A stretch of 64,000 nt of DNA from Phoronis australis (GCA_002633005.1 NMRA01000418.1:73519-137518), one strand, 5' to 3'; shown: positions 1 through 12,004, counted from the stretch's first letter. A program made the numbers and translations. The notes: a model not told the origin generated them from the letters alone.

Positions 1-2355
1 ATCTCCAAAAAACATACCAATACGCACAAGAGCTCCCTTCAAAGAGGATATCGTTTCTTTTATGATTCGTATGTCCATGACATCGGAGGTAAGCGTAATT
101 TCGATGTGTATGTTGCTCGTTCGTGCGACGAGTAGTACTAAATTAAGCAAGAGTAGTTGAGCCCATTTAATTATTTTTGTATCGTCTTTTAAAGTTTGAA
201 AAATAGTTAAATATTATTCGAAACTGTAATTATTTTCTTCATTGACCCAATGATAACGTAATTTAAAAACTCGATTTGTTTACTCGCCATTTTTATGAGA
301 TTCGTCTCTTGGGCCTACCGATTCTGTTGACTGGTCTTGGGAGAGACTCGGGCTCTCAGCAAGTTAGTGTCAGCGTGACAGTGCCTAAGCCTCTCTAAGG
401 CAAACGATTTATGAGTCAGACTTAAGATTTCTACTAGATTGACCATCTATTTTTCAGTTACAAGGTCAGGCCAAGAGTTAACATTATCACCTTGGTCTGA
501 GAGTTATCGAGGCAGGCCTATCAACGGGCCCAGTTAGGTTTACCAATACCAGGTACTCAAGTAGTCGATAAGGAACTAAGGCTGTTTTTAAACATCTGAG
601 CCTTTGCCCGCAACAAGTTTTACTCCTTCTGTACTTTTGAAAATGATGATGTGAAAGGTTCCTAAAGTGTACCATTTTCAATAACCATTGATTTCTTGTT
701 TCAGTCCAAAGTGATCTTGCTCTGTCTCATCACAGTGTTCGAGCAAAGTGTTTTCAAAGTCAAAAGAAGTCTGGAACACCTCATTCTCTTCGAGTAAGTA
801 TTACACGTGTTATCTTTTATGTTGTTAGTATACTGCTGCTTTACTTCTAAAACTAGTTTGCGTAATTTACTAGAGTGTTGAAGGAAAGTTTTTCAGGGTC
901 TTGCTGATGCTCTATTTATGACGTGTTTGTACAATTTGTGGTAAATGCCAGATTACTAGTAAGATTTGCAGAGCTCCTAGGCTATAAAAAGTCTATTGGC
1001 CGTAGCAACTTAACCTGTAACATCATGACAAATTATTCACCTTATCCCCTTACCCACAAACTATTGTAACATAATTTTTAATTTTCGCTTTTCAGATTGG
1101 TTTCACCAACGAGTGGGAGATAACATCACACACTTGTACGTGCAAAGCTGGAAAAGGATTCTGTCAACATAAAGTGGCACTCCTGTACCAACTGAGCCAC
1201 TTTCAACAACTCCAGATCAACAAGGTGCCTGAAATAGTTTCATCCACTTCTACCCCTCAACATTGGCACGTCCCCCCACGAACACATGGTTTTGCTACCC
1301 GCCCTGTGACGGATGTGACGGTTATAAAACCAGTTATCCCTTCTGCTGTAGATCCACTCCCCAAGAAAGGCCGTCATGAAGATGGAGTCCGAGCAAACGT
1401 GTGGAACCCAATGCCAGTGCCACTCAGTGATGTTCAGCACAAAGTTAAGCAACTATTGCCTGCATTTAATGCTCAATCTGCACCACCACAATGGGTACAC
1501 CTGTGGAGTCTAATGGAGGACATGACCTTGGTAGATAGTAAATTTGGTCAAGTACCAAAGGGGTCTTTGCTATCTTATCAGGAGAAGCCTGATCAAGTTT
1601 GTGTTTTATTTGGACCAGAGAACCCTCCTGCCTTCAATTTGCCTGCGTTAACATTACATTTCGATCCGCATTCACTTCCTGGTGATCAACAAGTAATCTA
1701 CCGATCGAAAGAAACATCTGTAATGGAGTCACAACAGTATGAAAAAGACACCAGAGCACAAAATAAATGCCAAGAGTGGTATCAGTTGAGAAGGCATCGG
1801 ATAACGGCTTCCCATTTCAAGGCCATAACGTCAAGGAGAGGCCGCTTTGAAGCTCTTGCTGTGGACCTGTTAAAGAAAAAGACTGTTGTCACAGAGGCGA
1901 TGCAGTTTGGCATTGACAATGAAGCTGTTGCTGCTGCTAAATATGCATCAGATTTTGGCCGTGACATACATGAAGTCGGTTTCGTAATAAACCCATCAGT
2001 CCCTCATTTAGGATGCAGTCCAGACAGGCGCGTCTACGACCCCGACTCTAATCCCAAATGGGGACTTCTTGAAATCAAGTGTACGAAAAAAGACAGCGTG
2101 ACGGAGGTAGATTATTTGAAGGCAGGAGAAAATGGTTTAGAACTAAGAACAAGTCACAAGTACTACGAACAATGTATCGGTCAACTTGGTATTACTGGTG
2201 AAACATGGTGCGACTTCTACGCCTTAGCTAGAAATGACTTTCACTTAGAACGTGTATATTTTGACGAGGCATTTTTTAATGCTATGCAAGTTAAGTTAGA
2301 TAATTTTTATGCCAGGTATTTTCTACCAGCTGTTGTTGATAAAGGTGTTGTCTAG
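1..2355 (+). CDS. SWIM zinc finger-YqaJ nuclease (partial at 5' end)
   Basis: Spliced gene: exons 1-88, 705-793 and 1096-2355, with donors gtaagc and gtaagt and acceptors ending ttcag; phases match across both junctions. It encodes at least 478 residues and starts before the window. The GTG at 1174 is an internal valine, not a start. A SWIM zinc finger (CxC...CxH) lies at about 1135-1170. The C-terminal half is a YqaJ/lambda-exonuclease-like domain: QEWYQLRRHRITAS at 1762-1815, catalytic Glu in FGIDNE (1921), Asp in SPD (about 2023), ExK in EIKC (about 2071-2082), then YYEQCIGQLG. The family degrades or processes DNA ends with divalent metal. Its neighbour is the convergent transposase, so an accessory role in transposition is likely (inference). 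No frame breaks are seen. Confidence 0.88.
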
Positions 2356-2431
2356 ACGAATTTTTGTACAATGGAGCTCAATTTGTACAGCTATGGTAGC
2401 ATCAAAGCCTTTTTAATTTCACTGGGAATAC

Positions 2432-2600
2432 ACTTTATTTACGCAGTCGCCATTTCAAAGGTGAGCCTCTTTTTAAGTTTTAAAACTGATGGGTTCTGCA
2501 CTTAATCACAGTCCAAAGCATGAAGTTTTTCGCAAGTGTCATTAATATTTATGTCTAAAAGAGGTTCACTTTTAAAAATGGCGATTGTGTAAATAATGTC
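2432..2600. repeat. Imperfect inverted repeat, ~46-bp arms
   Basis: The left arm (2432-2477) and right arm (2554-2600) are inverted copies. Reading outward both give TAAAAAGAGG.TCAC.TTT..AAATGGCGA and then GTAAATAA. A 76-base AT-rich spacer separates them. It sits just past the stop codon of the nuclease gene, so the transcript end could fold here. Confidence 0.7.
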
Positions 2601-3846
2601 TATGAGGTCGATATTTTGAACGTATTGTGATTTGACTCGCTGTACATAATTTACTGTTCCGGAATATATAAAACGAGTCTTGAAAAGATTTGTTGCTTAA
2701 GTCCGTTAAAATTTTTTTTGTTTTTGGAATGGTGTAATTGTCATCTTGCACCCTTTGCCTAAATTTCTTCTCGAACAGCATTCCATTTTAGGTTTAAGAC
2801 CACTTTCATGATGTAATTAAAACGATGTGAAAAGAGCATCTGCTGTCATGCACTAGGAGCCACATTTTAATGTACTTGGTGGTTAGCTAAACCAGAAGAA
2901 GTGCTCCTTCAAAGATATTCTTTACTTTGTACTGTGCAGTACTTGCTGCTCTGGAACACGGAATAAGTTTTGTCAGTCAATAGATGTCACTAAAATACAA
3001 TCAATTCATGAAGTCGAAACCCTGCATGTGTTTGCGTTATTTTAATATCAATTATATAACGTTATTGAGAAGTGGGCAGTATCGCTTAAGTCTCTTTAAA
3101 CGTGCAGCCATTTCAGCCCTTAGTATCGTCAACACCACATCAACCAGATTGAACTTGACTCACCCACTTCAGAGACTGAACTGCACATGTTCAACAGCTA
3201 AGAGAATTTGAATGCCTCTCATGGGCGGCATTTTTGGTGTGCTGCCACCAAAAAAAATAATTAAATCAGTGGCGGACCTAGGATATCATAAGGGGGGCCA
3301 ACATTGTGTCTCGGGGAATCACACAAAGTATGATTGCGCAGACACATCCAGCCTAAAATATAGGCGGGGGGCTCGAATTTCTGAGGAGACCGATTGCGAC
3401 GGCACTGGCCACCCCACACACACAAACTGAAACTTGTTAAATCTTGTTTCAGCAGCATGTTAATTACTCGGGTTAGTTCATAAACTCAATATTCCCTTGC
3501 GCTCTGGCTGTTCCATTTTTTTCTGCCAATGTAAATTCAGTTTCCTTATAAAAAATGAAACGAAACAGCATTTGTTGCACTAACGTTTCGACTGAAATGG
3601 TTTGCAGTGAAATGAAGCTCACAGTGTATATTTGAATAATATTGAAGACATTACTGACATGTAGAATGGAGGGCAAATATTGTCGTAGGTACGAGTTGAA
3701 AAAAATAACGCATGAAGTTTTAAATGTCTTATTAAACAAGGTCACATTGTACATCTTATTATTTACAAGTTGGTCACATACATGTAACAGCAGTTCTCAG
3801 CGACACTACACATTAACAGCACATGTAACAATGATTCAGTGCTAAC
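2601..3846. other. Spacer between the convergent transposon genes
   Basis: No supported gene. Short open frames here lack family features. The only recognisable item is a hAT-like end fragment from 3267. Confidence 0.6.
3267..3440 (+). mobile_element. hAT-like terminal fragment
   Basis: Begins CAGTGGCGGACCTAGG and continues with 'atatcataaggggggccaaca' type sequence. The same start and interior recur at 31138 and, inverted, near 44640-44683. CAGTGGCG-type ends are usual for hAT elements. The matching other end was not found nearby, so it is probably a solo or truncated copy inside the larger transposon. Confidence 0.55.
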
Positions 3847-6267
3847 TTAAAATAAGTCACCTTGAAAGTTGGTTATAAGACAGCATACAGACCATATTTG
3901 GTTTACAGAGCCAGTCAGTGCAAGTGGTATAACACGCTTGAATATGCCGAAGCATTTAACCCTACGGATTGCCCGCTCCACATGAACTCTAAGACGAGCA
4001 ATTGCTTGAGTTTCTGACACTTCACCAGCTTCAAACTGTGAACGTTCTGATAAGAAGGCAGGGATAACAAGATTTACACCATGCTGCTCGAGTAAATCAC
4101 CAATCAGAAATCCCTTATCTACCATCACTGTGTCGCCATTTTCCAATAACTCTAAAATGCCAGAGACTTTGGTGATAGCTTTATCTGAAATTGAACCAGG
4201 GTAGAGCTTAGACACAAAGGAGACTGCCCCTGAAGGAGCGATTCCAACAAGGGCTTTAAGTGTAGCTCTACCCTTGTAGTGCGAGTAAAATTCTGAGCTC
4301 AGCACCAAACTTGATGGTTTCTGCACCCATACCTCAGTGCAATCGAGTATTACCCTTGTTCTGCTGTACCTAGGAATAAACACATCGGGCATGTGCTTGT
4401 CCACTTGTGCTCTAGACGCCCAAAGTGGAAGGGAGCCCAAAAAGAAATACAAATAATTAACCCATGACAACACTATTCTTGACACAGTCGCTTCGCTTAC
4501 TTGGTAAATATCAGCAAGCTCCTTGTCACAGTTGCCAACTCTTAACCGCCTCAGTACAAGTGTGAACTGATCAATAAGAGATAAGTTCTGAGGGTAAAAC
4601 CCAACTCGTGTTTGCTTTGACTCGCCAGTCAAGCGACGCCGGTACTGAGTATACCTGACCATGTTTACAGCAGTAGGTTCAATAACCTGAAAGAACAATA
4701 ACAGAGTCTGATAGTCCTTGAAACCTGTGTAAAACATCACAGAACTGTTGTCTCCAGCGAGACGATTAACAATGTTTGTTTTACCCTCAGCAATCTCCAA
4801 CTTCGCCGTTAATCTAGCAATCTCGTCTCGGGCAGCAGCAAGCATATCGTCCTTGGACTGGGGCTCAACAGTATAGTCATGGTCAGGAAGACTGCAGAAA
4901 GTGGCCAGTGAAACACTGTTGGTAGCTTCTTCCTCTAAAGACTCGTCACTTCGTGGTGAAAGTTCACAGGCTACTTGGTAAAAATCCAATGGCTCTGTAG
5001 CTGTGTCAACCTCAGTCTGAGTGCTGAAAATAACAATGAAAACGGTTAGATTGTGTCACATGAAACAGTATCACAAAAAGTCGTTGATCCACTAACCATT
5101 GTCTATAGATTTAAATCAGTAGAGAGTCTCATACATAAATTACCCTGTTTTTGATTTCCAAGCTAACTGCTTTAGCAACACAAGTAATTTACAAAGAAAC
5201 TAACCATTGTTGTGACGTTTTTAAAACTTGTAACTAATTGTAGGCCAATAAATATGACTACAAATCCAAGGGTACTCCCATGCAAGAGGTATGCTCATTA
5301 TGATGAACAAAGCAAGTCTAATTTGTGGAACCATTCTCCAAATACGTCGCTTTTTGTCCCGAGTCAGTACCCGTTCTGTCTAACAAAAGTCCAGTGCCAC
5401 TCCTCTCCTGGGCATCAAATAGTTGACAAGGTTAAATCATGTGGTTGGACCAGCTAAACCATTGTCACCTGACCATTTGTAATTAGACACGTCTTTAGTG
5501 ACTTAACTGCTTAGTACCTGAACTTACCCATTTTTAACGGATGTCGTTGATCTGCAGACAGGTTCTTTTCTTCTCCGAGTTTCTTTTGACCAGTCAAAGA
5601 CAGAAGGAACAGCACCTGGTTTTAGTCGCTTCAATCTACTATAGCCATTAAACGTGTAGTCCTCGGCTCTAAAGTGTGACGAACACACCTTTGTGTTGGC
5701 AGTCAGCTGAAAAATGACAAAGTGAATGTGATGAAATTTAGACAAGACTTAATGTAAATTTCTTAATTAGTTGCTTGTAGATCACAAACTTAATATTGAG
5801 TTTTCAAAGATATAAGTTGGTCAACAAACTGTAGTCTACAGTTAACCTGAACGTTCCCTGCCATCTGACCTGGCTTGAAAGCAGACGAGGCAGTGATTCA
5901 GCGACTGGTATGCCGAACGCAATAACTAATATCGATCGATTTTTGGTAACAACTATCGAACAAGACAAAGCCAGAGACTGAATCTTATTCGATACAAGGA
6001 AGTGAAACAGCTCAAAATAGTAATCTCGTGCTATTTTACCGAACTACGATTTACGCGGGAAAGTCCCGGTCAGGCTGGGACCTCCGTCGCGAGCACGATT
6101 GTTAACGTCCCAATAATAACATTACTCACTTTGAAATTTTTTCCGATGTCCCGTTTTATGTTCCTGAGCCATTCCTTTCGTAGATTTCCGTCTTTTGGAA
6201 AAGTGTGGAAGGATACCGACGAGTTATTACTGGAATTGGTACACACAGGCACTGCACAGTACACCAT
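3847..6267 (-). CDS. THAP-HTH-DDE transposase (IS5/ISL2EU-like)
   Basis: Three exons: 6267-6130, 5706-5528 and 5023-3847 (minus), with donors gtgagt and gtaagt and acceptors ending tttcag. Phases join cleanly into 497 residues. The start is the ATG at 6267, with strong context gccATGG; the upstream in-frame GTG is rejected. The THAP zinc finger is split by intron 1: Cys4, Cys9, Cys54, His57 and an AVPSVF box at 78-83. A Lys/Glu-rich helical segment (about 162-185) precedes a helix-turn-helix at about 251-302. The DDE_4 fold follows, with likely catalytic residues Asp333 (ILDCTE), Asp408 (MVDKGF) and Glu455 (HVERAI). The THAP should bind the element ends and the DDE domain cut and join DNA. 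The frame is intact. It resembles HARBI1-type nucleases, but the N-terminal THAP and the YqaJ partner favour ISL2EU. Confidence 0.9.
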
Positions 6268-6366
6268 GGCCAGCTGATGATCACTCACGAGGTTTTGTCA
6301 GTGTGCCTCGTTTTCGATCAGTATTTAAAGATGGCGCGGGAAGATGGCGCTTTCGTGAAATAGGTG
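6268..6366 (-). promoter_or_regulatory. Probable transposase promoter/5' UTR and element end
   Basis: On the minus strand two GCGCCATCTT-type motifs and a TTTAAATA box lie 40-90 bases before the transposase ATG. The segment ends where an unrelated interspersed repeat starts, so it should also contain the terminal repeat. No experiment supports it here. Confidence 0.35.
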
Positions 6367-6530
6367 AATGGCCTGGTCATCCATTCAGCCAAAAGTAGTT
6401 CCAGAGGTGGCTTATCAGCCAATTATTCACGCATGCTGACTCACAATAGAAGCCTGATAAGAGTGAAGGTGGATAAATGCGGTGTTCCTACAGTTTCTTG
6501 TTTTAGTGGATGTGTTCACGACATGAATGT
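6367..6530 (+). repeat. Interspersed repeat (second copy at 25513)
   Basis: From 'aatggcctggtcatccattc' to about 'gtggatgtgttcacgacatg' this matches 25513-25677 closely. The flanks differ in the two places, so the repeat is a defined unit. No coding content seen. Confidence 0.75.
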
Positions 6531-6847
6531 ATTAGCGTAAAATCAATAAAAGACAGTTATGATACTTGGCGTTTCCCAAAGAGGACCCTTCAACGAAGTG
6601 TACAATTCTGTTATCTCCATTTTTGCACCATTTCTCCAACATTTGGAAAACTTTATATTTTCAGCAATGTCATAATAGTTTGAACATACATGTACGTACC
6701 TATTAGCAGTTCGTACAAGGGGATTTGCAGTTTCGAAGAAAGACTTGAACTGCGTTGATAGGAAACTGATGCTGTTAATGCTTCAAATGAAAGAGGTAGT
6801 GTCTGTCTAATGTTAAGTTTTTAAATTTGAGAAAAATATTGACATAC

Positions 6848-6883
6848 CTCCACCTTCTCCACTTCGAGTTGGCTTAGTAGTGT
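6848..6883 (-). CDS. 36-nt micro-exon, Gly-rich linker (copy 1a)
   Basis: Minus-strand exon between acceptor tttgcag and donor gtatgtc. It is phase 1-1: two bases, eleven codons, one base. Peptide (D)TTKPTRSGEGG. It differs from the consensus at Ile to Thr and Gly to Arg while keeping frame and splice sites. It is the most downstream micro-exon in the window, and the following exon was not found before the transposon at 6366. Confidence 0.55.
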
Positions 6884-6944
6884 CTGCAAATTATAATTAA
6901 GTTTTATGATGTTAAGTATTCATATCTGTAAGCAGAAGTTCGTG

Positions 6945-7300
6945 CATGAGAAATGCGCCCATGAAAGCACCGCAAACGGTCTGCTTCGAGGGATGTTTAT
7001 TTATATTCCAAAATGACTACTAGATGGTGCAAAATATGCCAATCTGAAAGTAGCAACAAGTCATTGTTTCTTTAATGGAAAGCTATTTACCAAATTTCAT
7101 AAAAAATCATCAAAGAACGTCAGAGAAATATAGGAAAACTGAAAAAATGAAACTGCCACTAGGGGGAACAGCTTTTGCGGGGTCTATCCTCAAGTCGTCG
7201 TCCAGTGTCAACGTCATATAACTACACTTGCTAAAATTAACAAAGATTCTGCAGTGGGTTTAGGAGATGGAAAAAATGCCACTAGGACGGGCTTGTACTG
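6945..7300 (+). repeat. CTCF-motif repeat family, diverged copy
   Basis: Starts near 'gaaatgcgcccatgaaagca' and contains the family signatures 'ctactagatggtgc' and 'gccactaggggg' spaced about 130 bases. The CTCF-type cores here carry mismatches. It lies inside the duplicated segment; the paralogous copy at 57790 keeps an exact motif. Confidence 0.65.
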
Positions 7301-8019
7301 AAACCTACTTGACCCCTAACCCGCTCGATCCACGATCTATGAGGTGCGACACCTCTACCCATGAACTGTGACGATAGAGGTATCTTTGCCATTTTTACCT
7401 ATTACACAATCTTATTACGTCGCTGGGCACCTTTCCCATAAGACATACCTTCACGCGAGTCTGTTCTGGCTGAAGTCTGGTGATAGGAAACAGAAAGTGG
7501 CATGGGAATGCATGTGGTCTTGAACAGCGCATTGTGAGCGCGCTTTATAATCGTCATCCCTATATCGTGCAAATCAACAAAACGCGCAGTACAGTTAGAC
7601 AAGCGGCTTTCAATGGCACATAGAAACTTTGGGTGAGAGAGTACGTTAACGTGAATATAAATAATTTCATATTTTTATTATTTGCTTTACATTACTTTAC
7701 AATCTACTCCATATAACGCTGAAATACTTTTTCCGTTTTTGGCTTTCAAATTTGCAGAATCAACTGCCTTAATTGCAAAAAACAGGGAAAAGCAAGACAG
7801 CGCTTAAATATTCTATGTTCAGATCGAGTCGAGCTTGTGTAGACTGGGTAGATGGGGTTCTGGGTTGTGGGGGTTGTGGGTTGAAGGGTCGAGTGGTGTG
7901 GAGGTTGAGGGAATTTTAGCACAATTCACTTGGAGGTGTCACATTAGTCAGTCATTGGAAAATCATCTTCAAAGGTGTTCATTATTAACTAAGAATATAC
8001 ACACTGTATGCAAATTTCC

Positions 8020-8760
8020 ACATTTAAACTTAAAGCAGTTTGGTGATGACAGGTGGATGCCAAAAAGGCTCGAAAACAGTAAAGATAGCCACTTTATGGT
8101 GCAAAATATGTTGAATCCACCTGAAAACAAAAATATGACATCATTTCTTTAATAGAAAAACCATTTATTAAGTTTTACAAATCCGTCGAGGAAATTCAGA
8201 AAAACAGAGGAAAACGGAAAAAAAAAACTTGCCACTTAGGGGTGCACAGCAATCGTCAGATATGTATGAAAGTCGTTGTCGCCCCTTGTCAACTTCATAT
8301 AATTCCATCTAATAAATTTAATAAAGCTCCTGCAGTGGGTTTTGGAGGTACAGTTAAGGGAGCAAAAAACTGGCACTGGGAGGCTTCAACGAAGTCGAAG
8401 TCAACGGAAAGTCATTCATTGTCAGACATCCTTTTCACAGTAAAAAGGGCGACTAAGTAACCTACGTCAAAAAACTGCCACTGGGAGGCACCAAAATAGT
8501 CGAAATCAAAGGAAAGTCATTGTCAGCCATCCTCTTCACAGTAAAAATGGCAACTAAGTCAGACCTTGAATCCATCCGAAAACAGAAGTCGTCATCTCAC
8601 TAATAAATACTAATCTACCAAATTTTATGAAAATCTGTGGATGATCTTTTAAGATAGACTGAGGTAAATGTGAAAATCTAAAATTTAATAAAGATCCTGC
8701 AAAGAGTTAACACGATGCAGGCATAGGTGTCAAAGTCAAACAAAATTGCCACAGTCTACC
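8020..8760 (+). repeat. CTCF-motif repeat family, degenerate copy
   Basis: Several units of 'gatgacaggtggatgccaaaa...atggccact...gtcgttgtc...aataaagctcctgcagtgggttt' type. The cores are damaged (for example 'gccacttaggggtgcac'). The long open frames 7835-8152 and 8242-8460 fall mostly in this repeat and are not genes. Confidence 0.6.
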
Positions 8761-8952
8761 ATCAAATTTACCTAATGATGATCACTGATTATTTTTCAAA
8801 CGTCATTTTCAAGCTGCACAATAGCTTCATTTTTGTTATCCCAGCATTTCTTACTTCTCATTTGGTCAAATACTAATATTATTCTCGTGAAAGCGGCATA
8901 AGGACAACCTGCTATTAACATTCTGTTCTCAATGAGTTAGAGAAAAAAATTT

Positions 8953-8985
8953 GATAACTCCACATTTCCCTTTTTATTGGCTTAT
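8953..8985 (-). pseudogene. Decayed micro-exon relic
   Basis: Minus strand reads '..aataagccaataaaaagggaaatgtggagttatc', aligned to the micro-exon core, but the donor is gone (g-ttatc instead of g-gtatg) and no acceptor AG precedes it. It matches the relic at 58558 in the other duplicate. Confidence 0.4.
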
Positions 8986-9965
8986 TTAATAAATATGTTT
9001 ACCTAATAATATATCTACTTATAAGTCAATGTTGAGGCTCAAGACAACTGGAAATGCAAGTGGGAAATTTTACTATGTCACAAGAATAACAAGAATGGTA
9101 TGTCTGCTTTTTCTAATTAATACTAAATTGAGAGACATGAAAAAAAAGTGAAAGTTGCACAGAAATGGCAATGTTTTTGCACCGTACAAGAGTGTGGAGT
9201 GACGGTACGGAACATACGACTCAGTCCGTAGTCACACTTTTTTCTGCATATTTCAGTCTAGGGATCGGGTTTCAACTGAACACAGAAGGGGCGTTAGGAT
9301 GAAGGACTTTCCACCATGTAAGTGTATTTCTAAACTTTACAAATAACGAACAGCATGCTTCCATTCTAGGATGAGTGATGCTAGGCCCTGGACCCGGGCT
9401 CAGAAGGAGTGCTAGGACACGTAGGCTGATGTATTGTGTTTAGACACCGCCAATTCCATCATGGCAACAGTGAATACGAGTGACCAAGGTTTAACGCGGC
9501 CTTTGAGAGTTTACCACTCCGTGGTTCAGTTGGTTGTAACTCACTTATGTCTGCGGCATTTATCGTGTAAGTGGTTCAAGTTTGTATGGTCTCAAAGTCG
9601 ATGAAATTTGTGGTCTGATTCTTCTAGTATTTGAGTGTATTCCTGTATCTATACTCTCCTCTCTGTCCGCATAATAGTTGTCAAAATGTGGCTCAAAATC
9701 GACCTCGTCTTCTGATCTGCTGAGTTCTGCCATTAATGCAGTCGATTGTCATGAGACCAAATATCTTCCTTCCATTACATCATTTCCAAATAACAAATTT
9801 TCCTTTAAAATTAAAAAATGGCTACCATTTGGCATAAAAAGGACTTATTCAGATAGATTTTATGACATTCATTTCATATTAGCAAACTGAAACCTCAAAG
9901 ACTAAGGAAATGCATTGTAGGAATTCTTTACGTTAATTTTGAGTTTAAGAAAAATATTGACATAC

Positions 9966-10001
9966 CTCCACCTTCTCCACTTCCAGTTGGCTTAATAGTG
10001 T
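9966..10001 (-). CDS. 36-nt micro-exon, Gly-rich linker (copy 1b)
   Basis: Consensus copy: acceptor atttgcag, 36 nt, donor gtatgtc, phase 1-1, peptide (D)TIKPTGSGEGG. Identical in peptide to the copies at 57461 and 60321. The flanking introns are also similar, so exon and intron duplicated together. Confidence 0.55.
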
Positions 10002-10053
10002 CTGCAAATTATAATTAAGTTTTATATTAAATATTCATATCTATAAGCAACAG

Positions 10054-10461
10054 TTGGTGCACAGCAGAAAGATGCAGGATGCGAAAAGATACTGTGCATG
10101 TATAGTTGTGTTACATGGAATGTCCACGTTTTCTAAATGGCAATTGTGGCAATTGCACTTCATTGGAATAAATGAAGTTGAACGTACACAGGTATTCCGT
10201 AATTTTTTGGATTCGAAAGAGGGGTTTGTAGCCAGGACCCGTAGATCTAATCTATGTCCACGAGTCTTTAACTGGCCGGACAACCTGTATGACGTGGTCG
10301 CAGCACCACCACCACGTGGATTCTGGAAGTACGCCATTGCAGCAAATCCATGGATGACTGAGCAAAAGAACCTTCAAACAAATGGTGATCTAACAAAACT
10401 TGTGAAACTTGTCGATGAAGAATCTAAGTTCTACTCAGAACACCACAGTGATGTTCCATGA
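10054..10461 (+). CDS. Uncharacterised ORF conserved in both duplicates
   Basis: A 135-codon open frame; the first ~102 residues are shared with the ORF at 60409. Within that stretch I count a few differences, several silent (for example gtt/gta and gtc/gta valine codons), two changing residues (R to S, V to L). No domain recognised: it has a short Cys/Trp-rich middle (STFSKWQLWQLHF) and a Pro-rich turn (AAPPPRGFWKY). An opposite-strand frame of similar length exists, so coding status is uncertain. No start context or splice support. Confidence 0.25.
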   Translation: MVHSRKMQDAKRYCACIVVLHGMSTFSKWQLWQLHFIGINEVERTQVFRNFLDSKEGFVARTRRSNLCPRVFNWPDNLYDVVAAPPPRGFWKYAIAANPWMTEQKNLQTNGDLTKLVKLVDEESKFYSEHHSDVP

Positions 10462-11539
10462 GCAAGGTGATCCCGACGATTGTCAGGGAAATTGAGTAAT
10501 GCCTGAGAAGTAACTTGATGACAAAAGTAGTGTTGATTATGAACAGAGAAGCAATTCACCAGTCTGTCAGAATTATGCAAAGAGGTCGATTATATAGTAT
10601 GCAACCATTAAGACCACTTGAACTTTTTAGCTAGCTAGTGAATACATCAAAAGAAACATGTCCCGTACAATATTTCATCAAAATTCCTCAAGCACCACGT
10701 GAGACAGGTCCGAAAATGAAGGTCAGATGTATTCTCTTCAACTGAAACACATACATCATAATACCAATATATCAATGATGGAGCTCGTTAGAATTTCAGA
10801 TAAAACACAAAAAAGAAAAGAAAAGGCTGATATTGATTATCCTTTGAGCCCATTGGCGTAAGAGATGAACACTGAAAAACCTGGAGACGGAAACATAACA
10901 AAAATGGCCGCAGGGGGAAAATTGGTATCCAACTGAAAATGGTGAGGTGTCGTCGTCTCTATAATATCGAAATATTTACCTAATTTAGAAAAAAATCTGT
11001 CCAAAAATTGGGTATAGAATTTAACAAACAACTTGACACTAGGGGGCGAAAAAGAGGATAAACCACCATTTTATTCAAGCTCAACTTGAAACAGACAGCT
11101 ACATTCAATATACACGTCTCACACCACACGAGAGGGCAAAATATTTGTAGCAATTATACGTAAGCAACATCTTCATTTAAGTACTGACCAAACTTGAATG
11201 TTAGCATCGGTTATAGGCACTGATGCTGGTTAAAAAATTAAAAGAAAAGAAGCCATGAAATATACATGCTCAATCTAATACGGCAAGGTGAAATTCATTG
11301 TCGAAACCCACCAAATGCACTTGGCCCATATTATGGAACGAAAACTGCTAGGAACTGTACGTAACTGCTATGAAGGGATACGTTAACACAGCTCTCTCTA
11401 ATAATGATGAATTTCTATATAACAATTAGTTTATTCAATGTAACATCCACCAGTCCTGAGGTATGTGTTGTGATTTTTGATTCAAGAATCAATACAATAA
11501 ACTAATTAATTTTAATAATTTATCTTTTGCACCAACTCA

Positions 11540-12004
11540 GTTTCAGATTTGATGGAGAAACGTTAAATGGCTTGAGTTCTCCCCCCAACGCCTGCCTAGG
11601 GAAGACCACTTGGCGTTCAAAAAGAGCAGAAATGATCTTCAATCTCTTTTCCCTACATCAGGGGGATTTCAGAACATCTACGTCTAGTTTATATCCCTGA
11701 TGATGTCAACACCTATAGGAAGCCCGTTAACAGCCTGAGAAACGAACTAGTCCACCTCAAGGATCCCACCCCCTCGATCCCCAATGTTGTCATATCTCAA
11801 ATGTCCTGCACTCAAGATCCATCTCATACCTACATCGGTGAGACTAAGCGATCCCTAGGTACCAGAATCAAAGAGCACAACAAACTGGACAATCCCACAA
11901 GCATGGGAGAACATCTGGGAACCTCTGGCCCTACTGTAAGTGGCAAATGTGCCGAAACACTGTCTAAAGAAGAGAACTGGATCTCAAAGGAAGTTAAGGA
12001 ATGA
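11540..12004 (+). pseudogene. Penelope-like retroelement, GIY-YIG C-terminal fragment
   Basis: Reading across frames gives KPVNSLRNELVHLKD, then a Cys motif (QMSCTQDPSHT), then YIGETKRSLGTRIKEHNK, EHL and ENWISKEVKE: the linker and GIY-YIG endonuclease of Penelope-like elements. The reverse transcriptase part is absent and the frame shifts near 11690, so it is a dead 3' fragment. The endonuclease nicks DNA for target-primed insertion in live relatives. A paralogous copy is at 62180. Confidence 0.75.

Larger units (their letters stand above)
1..6366. mobile_element. Two-gene DNA transposon (ISL2EU-like), left end outside window
   Basis: A SWIM-YqaJ nuclease gene on the plus strand and a THAP-DDE transposase gene on the minus strand converge tail to tail, about 1.5 kb apart. 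From memory, the ISL2EU/IS4EU superfamily is described as pairing a THAP-bearing IS5-like transposase with a YqaJ nuclease, so I assign it there with moderate confidence. The right boundary is set near 6366 because sequence from 6367 onward is an unrelated repeat found again at 25513. Terminal inverted repeats cannot be checked since the left end is missing. Both genes have intact frames, so the copy may be recent or active. Confidence 0.7.

Noticed and set aside
1174-2355. YqaJ domain as a sign of prophage DNA
   Set aside because: The gene has introns and a SWIM finger and sits beside an animal THAP transposase.
3847-5023. Host HARBI1-like gene
   Set aside because: The joined THAP exons and the neighbouring YqaJ gene fit a transposon better.
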